Positions 25,604 to 35,148 of a stretch of 60,778 nucleotides of DNA are shown here, one piece after another. The notes under the pieces were generated by a model. It worked only from the letters and a program-made list of their open reading frames with translations. It had not been told where the DNA came from and searched no databases. Positions within the stretch are counted from its first letter, which is position 1. The number at the start of each line of letters is the position of its first letter. A program made the translations under genes and the position numbers. The stretch comes from Ettlia oleoabundans (Eukaryota > Chlorophyta > Chlorophyceae > Chlamydomonadales): positions 1 through 60,778 of the forward strand of contig JAAMXP010003663.1 of assembly GCA_019693395.1 (NCBI GenBank). Direction: 5' to 3'.

Positions 25604-27420
25604 TCACCTCTGTGCCTCAGTAAGGGCGTCGGTCTCAGAACTGGTGCCGCTAACTTTTCCGCCCTGTGCCACTGCATGCGTCTCCAAGCTTTCTTCCCCA
25701 GGCTCTGCAGCATGCGCCTCGTCTGCCTCCGCCCCGGGCAGCTGCGGCGATTCGGTCGCCATCGCCGGTGTTGCCCCTTGCGGCGCTGCTCCAGGCCCCA
25801 TGCAATGAGCCGCTGCCCAGGCAGAAAGCGCTGCTTGTTCGTCTTCTGTGGGCAACCCTAGCTGCTGCTTCAGGGCAATGTTGTCCTGCAGCAGCGCCAC
25901 CGCCTGCCCCTCCGCCTGCAGCAGCCGCTGGCGCAGCAGGTCTGACTGCTGCTGGGCCTCCCGCAGCAGGCCCAGTGTGAGTGGGTCGTCGGCTGCAGGG
26001 AGGGGGCAAGTACAGAGCAGGAAGGCAGTTTGTTTAAAGCCGAACAGGTGCTGCTTACCTTGCTACTTAGCAGCACAAAACACCACCACAACAGACAGTG
26101 GCTTCACAACCTGCGCTGCTATGGCACAATGCTGTGCACTGACTGGAACGGATTACGCGTGTGCCGCCGAGTAGCAATGCTCTCTTTGACTCTGTCGCTC
26201 ACCAATGAGGGTGTCAGCAGCGCGGCTGTACAGCTGGGCGAGCGCCGGAAACATGCGGGCTCCAGCGCCCTGCAGCGCCGACCCCGCCACGTTCACTGCT
26301 GCTCCTGCAGCGCGGCTCACAACGGGTGCGTGGCCAGCACCGCCTGATGTGGCAGTCAATGGCACCTTGCCGCCGCGTGTCTGCCGGGGCCGGGCGGAAG
26401 GTGTGCGCTCCGGTTTTGGGGGCGCGTAGTCTGCGGATGGCAAACAGGGTTGAGCAGCAGTGCATGAATAAAAGCCATCTGAGCCAAAGCACCCTGACAA
26501 ACGACATAACGCTGAGCTTTGGGTGACAGGTGTTAGTGACTTAGCCATCGCAATGCAACTAAACGCCACCACAATACCTGGGTCATACTTCTGCAAGAGC
26601 TGCAGGGTTCGTTCATAGCGAGTTGAGTCCTTCAGCTCAGAGACCTGCAGAAATAGTGACAGCAGCGGGTATCCCCAACAGATAAAGGATTGGGGCCCTA
26701 GCAAGGCACTGTACAGAGCTGCTGAAGGCTAGAAGGTGTTCACAAACGCAGACACTTGCACAGTGGATATCCTCTGGGACAATTCATGCTCAGATTATGT
26801 GCACTGATATGACACCAACACAGCCTGGCAGCTCACTAACAAGCGGCAGGCACAGCCGGAGATCAACGCACCTGGCTGCGCAGTTTGCCCTCCAGCACTT
26901 TCACGCGCTTGGCGGCACGGCGGTCCAGCAAGCTCTGCAGCCAGGCCAGCAGGCGGAACACCACCCAGCCAAGCAGCGGTGCCGCAAAGGCCGGCAGAAC
27001 GCGCACCGCCTGCTGTGCGGGGCGGTAGGTGCCGTGGGGTTGGTGGTTGACATAGGCTGTGTAGGCTAGAATCGCGGCATATGCTGCCGCAAAGCTGCCC
27101 AGGAATCGCGCTCGGATAGCCGCCCATGCCTTGTGACGAACGGCACGTGCGGCCTGCACAAGGCGGGCGTGTAAAGGCAAATGTGGGAATGCAGTTGGTG
27201 ATGTCTGGCAAACAGCAATTTAGTGCGAGGGCTGCAGCAGGGTTGCGGAAACGCAGCTAATGCAACAGGAATCCCCCCCAGCTGCCGCATCCACTCCCTT
27301 CACCTGGATGCGGTCCAGCTCAGCCTTGATGTTGCCCAAGGAGCGCTCGTACGAGGCGTAGTAGGGGTCGCTGCCCACTCGAGCAAACCAATGACGCACA
27401 TACTGCCAAGCCCGCCACAT
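25604..27420 (-). CDS. LNP: Lunapark (ER three-way-junction protein), zinc ribbon replaced by coiled coil
   Basis: Lunapark shapes and stabilises ER tubule junctions. The start is ATG 27420 (MWRAWQYVRHWF). The upstream frame stays open but has only a TTG. Exon 1 holds an N-terminal helix (YERSLGNIKAELDRIQ). Exon 2 (about 26878-27155) has two hydrophobic segments separated by a short loop (AAYAAILAYTAYVN and VLPAFAAPLLGWVVFRLLAW), then a charged helix with LDRRAAKRVKVLEGKLRSQ. Exon 3 (about 26579-26650) gives TRYERTLQLLQKYDPG, the family hallmark. Next come a Pro/Arg-rich linker and RAADTLIADDPLT, which aligns with the LVGDDP block that normally leads into the C4 zinc ribbon. Here it continues as LGLLREAQQQSDLLRQRLLQ, a coiled coil with a single later Cys, and stops at TGA 25604-25606. 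The assignment rests on topology plus two motifs. It converges on the SR-rich gene, 271 bp apart. Confidence 0.8.
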
Positions 27421-28215
27421 CAATACTGGTGGTGACCGCCGCCCCACACCTGCAGCCTGCCAACCCAAGCTTTGATGGCTAGCTACTGCTATCTATGCCA
27501 GGTGTTCGCCTCCGCTCCCCGTTGAAGAGCGTGTCAAGACTGCAGGGAGCCACCAGCTTATCGCAACCGTGGTTGGAACGACAACAGGTGAAGGAACCAA
27601 CTGTAGAACCAAGACAGTGTGTGCGGTTCTCGCCCGTTTTACGTGATCTAGTCGGCGACGCAGGCGACAAGACACCGCGATCAATTCCTGCCGGGAGCTT
27701 CTACAAGCCGCGTTCGTGCGCAAAGCAGATAATTGTACAACCCGGAAGGATCAGCTGAGGGTCCTGCCCCAGGATTCACAGGCTGGGAAGGTACATGCTG
27801 CGGCACCACGCTGCGCATGCTTGCGGGCAGGCGCTGGTGTGGTTTGCTTTTCCAGAAGGTGCGAGTGAACGCAGGCATCTGAAGCTGCTTGACATGTCCA
27901 TGTTGATGCAAGACTTGGATTCATATACCCACATTCAGTGACGCGTGCAAATGTAAAAGTTGATGATGCGTGAGTGGGCAGGTAGCAAGGAAACCCCGCC
28001 TGCCAGCAGGCAGAGGCAAAGAACAACAGTGCGGGAAAGATTGACAAGCAGTGCTGGAACATACTGCAGAACGGATAGTCTTACGCAAACGACTGGTCAA
28101 TGCCCTATAAGATTGTATGCATGTGTTCAATGTGCATGCTGAGGTTATGTTCATGATGTTGAGTTCACAGTCTGGATGCAAGGGGGTGCTGACTGTCAGG
28201 TGCAGGTGGCAAGGG
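27421..28215. other. Intergenic: lunapark promoter and 3' flank of sugar transferase gene
   Basis: About 0.8 kb between two minus-strand genes. It must hold the sugar transferase 3' UTR (right) and the lunapark promoter (left). I see no conserved frame, and no TGTAA on the minus strand at the expected distance. Confidence 0.5.
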
Positions 28216-31200
28216 TTAAGGCTGCATGCCTGCCTGCTCGGGCCAGCACTCCTTATCTCGTGAGGCACGGAGTAGTTGCCAAGCATCTTTTCCAGTCAGC
28301 CCTGCCCGCAGCCTGGCCACCGCTGCCGGCATCTTGCCATGCACCAGTCCCAAGTCAAAGGAGCGACAGCTGTAATGCCGCAACTCAGCCTCTGGCTGTT
28401 GCCAGTGTAGCGGCTGGCATACGGGAACCTGGCTGCCAGATCCAGGCTGCGGTCTGCACCCTGCAGCAAACAAGGGGAACAAAGCCAGCAGGCCCAGCAA
28501 TCAACCACTGACTGGTGACAAAGACAAGGCCCCAGGCTGGAAACTCTTGCCGGCCACCGTCTCAACCTGCTTCTTCAGACCAATGTAATGCAAACGCAGT
28601 TTCACCATCAGCCCAACCTCGAACCAATTCCTCCAACAACTCACCCTCGCTGTCGATAAACCAGAAGCCCAAGCGCCGCAGGATTGCCTCCTTGGACTGT
28701 GCACCACTGGTACATATGGGGTGCAAAAACAGGACTGCGGGCAGCGAGGTGGAAGCAGTTCCACGGGCAAAGGAAACAATGGTTGTGAGGGCAGGCAGGG
28801 CGTTGAACGCAAAAGATTCAGGTTGTGAGGGACGTTGCGCAACCGAAAACACGCCTGTGTTGGAGCTCCTGTGGTGATGGTGGTCAGATTTGTGCCAGTA
28901 AATGCCACAGGGAATGCATCAGCCTCCTTACTCCATAAAAACACACACCTGACCAGTCGCAGGGATCAATATCGGGCAACCAGTCCAGGCTGCCCAGTGT
29001 GCATCCACTGGGAGCATACATGAAAGTGCCTGGGTTGTAGACTGCAAACACTGCCACTTCATCCCGCCGCTTCTCCTCAAGCAGCTGCGAGGAAGTTAGG
29101 AGCGTACAGTTACAGCAGTGTTATCCCAGCATGGTTGGCAGCATGCCAGCGCTAGGTGCAGCACAAGCGAAGCACTCTTGTTTGCTTTAGGCACAAAAGG
29201 GCAGGCTCATGCTGCAGCTTAAACCTCGACTGTTGAAGGCGTAAAATGTGCATCACACGCGGGATGTCAAGCGCTACGCGATTTGTTGCTCACCATGAAC
29301 TTCTGCTTGTAGCACATGCAGGGTATCCGGCATCTCACAAAGTATTTGTACTCCAGCGCTGGCAGTGCCTTCTGCTCTGTGATCAACTTTTTCACGCTCT
29401 CCACGCCTGAAGAGTTCCAAGCCTCCATGAAGCGCAGCACGGGGGGGGTAGGCAGCAGTGCAAAGTGCCCCGAGTTCACTGCGGCAGGACATTACAGCCC
29501 AACTGAACAGCAGGGATGAGTGTTGAAGGCCATGGAGGACAAGCTGGTATTCTTGCAGCCACCCTCTCCCTGGCATTGCAGCTGCCCCAGTTCCCTGTGG
29601 GCCTTTCACATGCGCCTCAAACTGCGCTTACATGGGGCTTCTGCCTGCCAAGCGCCATCAGCCTCGTTTCGGTCAATGTACTCGTAATAGCTGTCCCAAA
29701 GTGGCTTGACTGCATATGTTATATCCGTATCTGTAGGCAGGGAAGAGGAGAGGAGGGAGGCGAGGCAGGCAGGCAGGGTGCGCAGAGCGATCAGGGAGGT
29801 TACGGAAGGGCAGGCAAGGGTGCATAATCAAGCAACAAGCTGTGGGGATGATCAGCAGGCAGCATATTGTTGCATGTGCCACAGCACCCAAGCCAGCAAA
29901 CCCAGCAGCACCAATCAGCGGCAGGGTGCCAACCTGCCAGTAGCACGGCGTAGCCTTGTTGCAGGGCATGCAGCAAGACAGCCGGCTTGATCCAGTTCAT
30001 GACGACAAAGTCATGCTGCTTGGGCTTGATGGTGGCATCTGCAGGCAGCATGCAGGAATATGGTGATGTAGGCAACAAGCGTGTGGGGAGGTTGAGGTTA
30101 TCATGCAGAGCAGAAAGCAAGCACTACAGTGCCGTCAAAGCTTCATGGATCGCAAGCATGTGGATTGGCAAGCTGGCTAGCTAACCGCAATTGCAGGCAC
30201 TTGGTTCCCCCCCCCCCACACACAAAAATAGAAGGGACAGAGCTAGCGTGCAACTTGCTGACAGGCAGGGGGGCTCACACAATGGTTCAACCAGCATGCT
30301 GGAGGCATCGGCGCAGGGCAGGTTTAGGTCCAAGCATGCCTCCAAGTCGCTGGCAAACCACGTGACGGCAATGTAGTTCCGTACGCCGCCATGCTTCACC
30401 AGCGAGTAAACTGCGGGAATGGGGGCCAGGTAGTTGTTACGCAGGGGATGCAAAGCTGACTGAAAGGGCCATGAGCCCCTGCTTCGGTCATGCTGAGGCA
30501 GAAGGCCTCAGCAGGCATAGGAGCGTACTATCAGAGGGCCATGTTACCACAGCGGCATGTTTGCTGATGCCTCTGATGCCCTGAACCACCGGCGACTCAC
30601 TGCTGTTCTGTGCCATGATTGCCCAAGCCTTGGAGAAGAGCACAAAGGTAACCGCTTTGTGCCGGCCTCCCCCCACAGATGTAGACCGCAGCTTCAACAG
30701 TTCATCAAGGTTGTGCACCCCCGCGTAGGAAAGCAGTCGCGTGCGGCTGGGCAGCAGCCAGGGGGCCGCCTCAAATTCGTCCAGCAGGCTTCGATCTGTT
30801 CCTAGCAACTTGCTGTCTGCCTGCACTTGTGCATGAAATACAGGCTTGGGATTGATAGTATGGTTACCCCATTGCTAGACGCATGGTCATCGCTGGTGAT
30901 TTGGGACAGATAAGCAAACCTTCAACGGCACTATGAGTCGGGTGTACTTAGCAAGTTAAGGACCAGGCGGTTGCAATGCAAGTGTTCATTCGTGCCGCAC
31001 CTGTATGGCATAGTATATTGAGCGGCTGGGCGCTGACATGGGCATACTGTGCGCGTAACCTTGCACTGCACACAAGAGGTTGCACACGTCCATATGTGTG
31101 GCGGCAGAACTGTTCTGACAGTTTGGGTTGGCTTGCTCCGTCGGGCTCCCAGCGCCATGGGGACAGCCCAGTGCGGGCTCAAATTGCACTGCTGTAGTTC

Positions 31201-31599
31201 CGACTAGCACTGCAATGTGACATGCGTAGTGTGGCAGGCTGCTGCGCAGGAGCTGAACGTTGGCAAACCACACCCACCCGAGCGGCTGGACCACATGCCA
31301 CCCCCATGCCGCCACCCAGCGCCGCCGACGTGCAACCTGCTCCCTCTGCCCGGATCTCTGCGCTGGTGCACGACATATGCTAATTGTCAACTGGGCAACG
31401 TGCTGGCCTCGGAGGCAGCTTTTGTAGGGGCACAGATGCAGATGCACCGGTGCCCTGTAACATTCTCGTACCCTTGTGCCCAAATGTCGATCCGGACGGT
31501 CGATGCAAGCAGGAAGACGAGGCAGCACCCCCCGAGCGCAAACTGGCGCGCGGTGGGCCAGTGGCGAAGGCCCTCGTCCCAGACCCTCTTCGCCGTCAT
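28216..31599 (-). CDS. Nucleotide-diphospho-sugar transferase (PF03407 type), type II membrane protein
   Basis: Glycosyltransferase of the family that includes plant arabinosyl- and xylosyltransferases of the cell wall. The chosen start is ATG 31599, which gives a short basic tail and a signal anchor (FALGGCCLVFLLAST) followed by an N-glycosylation sequon, the layout of a Golgi enzyme. The catalytic exons run from about 30876 down: KAVTFVLFSKAWAIMAQ (30650), NYIAVTWFASDLEACLDLN (30350), VVMNWIKPAVLLHALQQGY (30000) and LLA-DTDITYAVKPLWDSYY. The DxD metal/nucleotide-binding motif is interrupted by an intron (GCA G|AT ACG GAT, 29735/29940). Then SGHFALLPTPPVLRFMEAW (29420-29475), YNPGTFMYAPSG (29030), LFLHPICTSGAQSKEAILRR (28680-28735) and a last exon ending at TAA 28216. 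Exons joining the anchor to 30876 were not resolved. The sugar and acceptor are unknown. Confidence 0.8.
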
Positions 31600-32290
31600 C
31601 GCGCCTCGTTGTCACCCACACAAACTAAAATACAGCCATCAAGCGCAATCCGCGCCCTTGGCCAGGCCTAGGCACCCAACTGCCGTGCAGTACAGTCAGG
31701 GCCAGCCGCTCAACTGGTGCCAGGGGTGGCGGGATGTGGAGTTTTGGGGTCTTTGCAGCTGAAAGACCTATTGCCCATTCATACACTGATGCAATTGCTG
31801 TCACAGCCTCTGTAGCATGGATGTTCACCTGCAATCCCTATTATGGGTGCTGCATTCCATTAGGCACTGCGGAGCCATCCTGTTGCCAGCGAGCATGTTT
31901 CAATTGGCAGTAAGGCGTGTTTCGCGCACCGTTACTGCCTGTACTGTGCCGATTTGCCACCACGCTCAATCAAAAACACACACGCCCCATAACAGAGGCT
32001 AGGACCATCTGGTTGATAGCCATAAGCCCAACACGCTGGCAGAGGCATGACCGCAAACATGCACCCCCCGCACTTTGGCCTTCAGTCCTGGATTCGAACA
32101 TTGCACGATCCTGCAAGCCTAACGGGCCGTACTGAAGCTGTTTCATGAACCATCTGTTACAGCATGTATTTCATGCCATGTGTGAGTTGTGATATTGGTG
32201 ACAGTTGCTGACACGGGGCGGTGGCTGCGCTACCCTAGTGCTGCTGCTGCTGTTGCTGCCACTGCCTCGGGCCTCTGCCACTCCCGACGC
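31600..32290. other. Intergenic: eS17 3' UTR and sugar transferase promoter
   Basis: Right part: 3' flank of the eS17 gene with a minus-strand TGTAA. Left part: region upstream of the sugar transferase ATG. Nothing else was recognised; a lone tRNA-like B-box (32090-32099) was considered and dropped. Confidence 0.5.
32157..32161 (-). terminator. TGTAA polyadenylation signal of eS17 gene
   Basis: TTACA on the given strand, TGTAA on the coding strand, about 130 nt past the eS17 stop. Confidence 0.6.
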
Positions 32291-34803
32291 TCACTGGCGA
32301 GGGGGGCGCTGCTGGAAGCCGCCTGGCTTCTGGAAGTCACCGCCGCCGCGGCCAACCTGCATAGAATTTGCAGTACAGACAGCGGAGGGTATTTTTGCTG
32401 TGATGGTGTGGCAGCAGGAGGTGAAGAGCGCACACGGCAAGCGGACAAGGCGTTCACACAGCGGCGGCATCAATTGCACATGACCTGCCAGAGCCAGACG
32501 GCACGGCACGGCAGGAAGGAAAGTTTGCAGCCCCCGCAGTTGCTGTGACCCCTGCTACTGCACATGGCTACGCTCGTTCCATTGCAGCTGTCTGCGCGAT
32601 TCATGCCTGTTTTTTCCTGCCAGCACCCAAGCCCAGCTGGCAGGAATTCTCTTGTCCAACAAAGTAACTGTAAGGTTGCGACATTGCTGCCAGTGTTTCA
32701 TTGGAGAAATTGAGCCCCGTAATCACCTGCTGCAGGGTGATGCCAGGCAGGCCAGCCATGTTCATGCCGCGCAGCATATCCATGGTCTCCTGCAGCGGCC
32801 ATAGGGAGGGTCCAGCGAACAGAACAAGCGACTTGGTGAGGTGCTTGAGCGCAGGATCAATTCCCTTTTCTGAGAATTTTCAGCGGCGAATAAAGACAGT
32901 CAATTATCCTTGCAGCAAAGGCAAATCCCAATTTTCCCTCCATGACAACAATTTCCTAATATTTCCTCGCCCACCGGCCATGTGCTGCCATCCTTCCTGC
33001 CACCACACGCACACACCTTGTCGACCTCAATGGCGTCGGTGTTGATGGCCGACTCATCGGGGATGAAGTCCATGCGCCGCTCACGCTCCTCCTCCTGCGG
33101 TTGGTGGTAGCGCGACAGTTGCAGCATGCAGCGGTGAGCGGTAAAGGGTGAGGAGGGAAGGCAACGAGGAAAAAGGAACCCGTTCTGCCTACTAGGAACT
33201 GGGAACAGTGCTTAAACAGTGAGAGGAGACAGATAGGGAACGACGTGAGGCAGGACAGCGTGTAATGCAGGCACAGGTTGGACAGGGGACAGCGCAGATC
33301 GCGGGGTAGGACAGCGTTGCAAAAATTGAACGCCAGTTTGTCAAGGGCACTGGGCTGTGCAGCATCGCAGGGCCTTTTCCAAAGCCGCAAGGAACTCAAC
33401 GCCCTCCCGGTAACCCAGCTTATCAGGCAGCAGTTCGTAACAACAGCTGTGTATGTGTGTAGCTGCGCATGCAAAACACCAGCTGATCTGCAGCAACCGC
33501 CAGCAACTGCTTCACGCTACCCAGCTGCCTGTGCCCATGCTGTGGCGTATGTCGCAACGATGGCGCAATAGGATGCAGTGCGGTATGCGTCATCGAGGTA
33601 AACATCTGTACTGGCTACCACATCTTGTGACTGCTGACTGGCCTAATTCCATTGCTGAACCTTGCGGGAGCACACACATGCTGCTGCAACCTCACAACAA
33701 CATGCTGCAACAGACGTGTGCCAACCCGCCATGCTGCAGCTGCGCCTGAGAAACAATGATGCACGTGGCTGCGGCTATCCTCTCCGGCTGCAGGTGCTGT
33801 GATGCTGCTTTCATAGACCTGGCCACCGTCTGCTGCAACGACGGGCATTGAGCGTACGCCAGCCCTCCCAGCTGATTCGCCTCTGGCTGACTTGCCTCTG
33901 GCGGAAGCGAACATGCGCCAGCCGATGTTGTTCAGTAGCTCGCCCAGACACCACAGTAATAACAGCATAACTGTGGTCTTTCCTCCTTAAATAATGTGGC
34001 AACCGCCCTGCCTGCCGCTCAGACTGGCTCTGTTTTCTTCGTGGTGTGGTGCTGCGTTTTTGAATCAGCCCTGATGCTGCTGACGCTGCAATACTGTGAC
34101 CGTCGTAATGCGCACTCCCATCAGCTGTCAGTGCTGCACAGCCGCTGTGACGTCCATCTCGCTGCTACCCAATGCAGCAAAGCAGGTGCATAACGCAGCA
34201 GCAGCAGCACATGCAAAGGTGGCAGCATGCGACAGCAACACACCTGCAGCTTGAGCGAAATGCCGCGCACGGGGCCACGCTGGATGCGCTTCATCAAGTG
34301 CTGCACCCAACAAACAAAACACCAAAACACAAGCAGTCAGCTAACTCCCAAGCCTCAATGAGGGGTTGTCCCGACGTCTCCCGCCTGACTGCCGCCAGTG
34401 CCGTTACCGCACTTGTGGGCCCAGCAGGCCACTGGGAGCCCGACCGCGCATGCAACTCACGGTGGTGAAGCCAGCAATCTTGTTGCGCAGGCGCTTGGAC
34501 TGAATGATCGCCACCTCCTCGCAGATGCGCTTGTTGGTGTCGAAGTCCAGAGTCAGCCTCTGGTAGTACTTCTCAATGATGACCCTGCATCAAAATTACA
34601 GGACATCAGCACCCCGGCGACAGCCTGACAAGCGGGAGCGAGCAGCAAGAGTGGCATGGCCAGCCCACCTGGAGGCCTTCTTGACCGTCTTGGTGCGCAC
34701 GCGACCTGTATGCAAGAACATACATGCATGAGTCGATAGCAAAAGAGAGAGAACGCCCAAGCCACCGCTGCCCAGCATGCTCCATCGCCTGTCGCTCACC
34801 CAT
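32291..34803 (-). CDS. RPS17: 40S ribosomal protein eS17 (RPS17)
   Basis: Component of the small cytosolic ribosomal subunit. About 145 aa from six or seven short exons, as expected for RPS17 (about 130-145 aa). The first coding exon holds only ATGG (34803 down); the intron follows at once. The next exon (about 34670-34706) gives [11 protein letters not shown]. Others give [19 protein letters not shown] and [11 protein letters not shown] (34461-34590), [15 protein letters not shown] (34247-34305), [18 protein letters not shown] (33018-33095) and [20 protein letters not shown] (about 32735-32795). The last exon joins in phase 0 after CAGCAG|gtgatt and gives a Gly/Gln/Pro tail ([13 protein letters not shown]) ending at TGA 32291. 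An open frame runs through the last intron to 32601; it has no counterpart in eS17 and is taken as intron. The 1.1-kb intron before 33100 is long for this gene. Divergent from NRDE2. Confidence 0.95.
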
Positions 34804-35041
34804 GGTTGCTGCGTCTCCACCAGGAACCCAAGGGGACCGTGTGCCGGCCAGAGAGAGGGCGAAAGAGGCCTCCGTCGCGCCTACAACTTGCGCGCGCCCT
34901 GGGTAAAGCGGGGAAGCCCACGTGCCCAAGGCGTCAAACTGATGTCGGCACCGATCTAAACTCTTGCTAATTCTTTCATTAAATCACTTGACCTGGCGTT
35001 GGCCCTAAAGCCACCGAGCTTATGATCGAGTCCAAGGACTC

Positions 35042-35048
35042 TATATAA
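35042..35048 (+). promoter_or_regulatory. TATA box for NRDE2
   Basis: TATATAA within an otherwise GC-rich stretch, about 60 bp before an upstream ORF and about 100 bp before the NRDE2 ATG. Confidence 0.5.
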
Positions 35049-35104
35049 CGCCGGGCGGTCCTGGCGTCACGGTTGGAAGCGACTTCATTCAAATTCACGC
35101 CGGC

Positions 35105-35137
35105 ATGGACACATCAGACAACGCACTGGGCTCTTGA
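35105..35137 (+). other. Upstream ORF before NRDE2
   Basis: ATG at 35105 opens a 10-codon frame (MDTSDNALGS) that ends at TGA 35135-35137, 11 nt before the NRDE2 ATG. If transcription starts near the TATA box it would be in the leader. An effect on translation is inference. Confidence 0.4.
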
Positions 35138-35148
35138 GCCCTGCACCC

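Larger units (their letters stand above)
34804..35148. promoter_or_regulatory. 345-bp bidirectional promoter region, eS17 / NRDE2
   Basis: The two start codons face away from each other across 345 bp. A TATATAA box at 35042-35048 is oriented for NRDE2, 101 bp before its ATG. No equally clear TATA box is seen for eS17. The sequence is AT-richer around 34965-35000 than the flanking genes. Confidence 0.6.

Noticed and set aside
29741..29790. GAGG/GGCAGG simple sequence
   Set aside because: Short impure purine repeat inside an intron of the sugar transferase gene; no further meaning seen.
30207..30221. Run of C residues
   Set aside because: Homopolymer within an intron; likely ordinary slippage or a sequencing-length uncertainty.
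32090..32099. GTTCGAATCC on the minus strand, like a tRNA B-box
   Set aside because: No T-stem pairing, A-box or cloverleaf could be built around it.
32601..32783. Open frame extending eS17 past GITLQQ
   Set aside because: The extension has no eS17 counterpart. A canonical donor (CAG|gtgatt) and a phase-matched last exon ending in a family-like tail explain the gene better.
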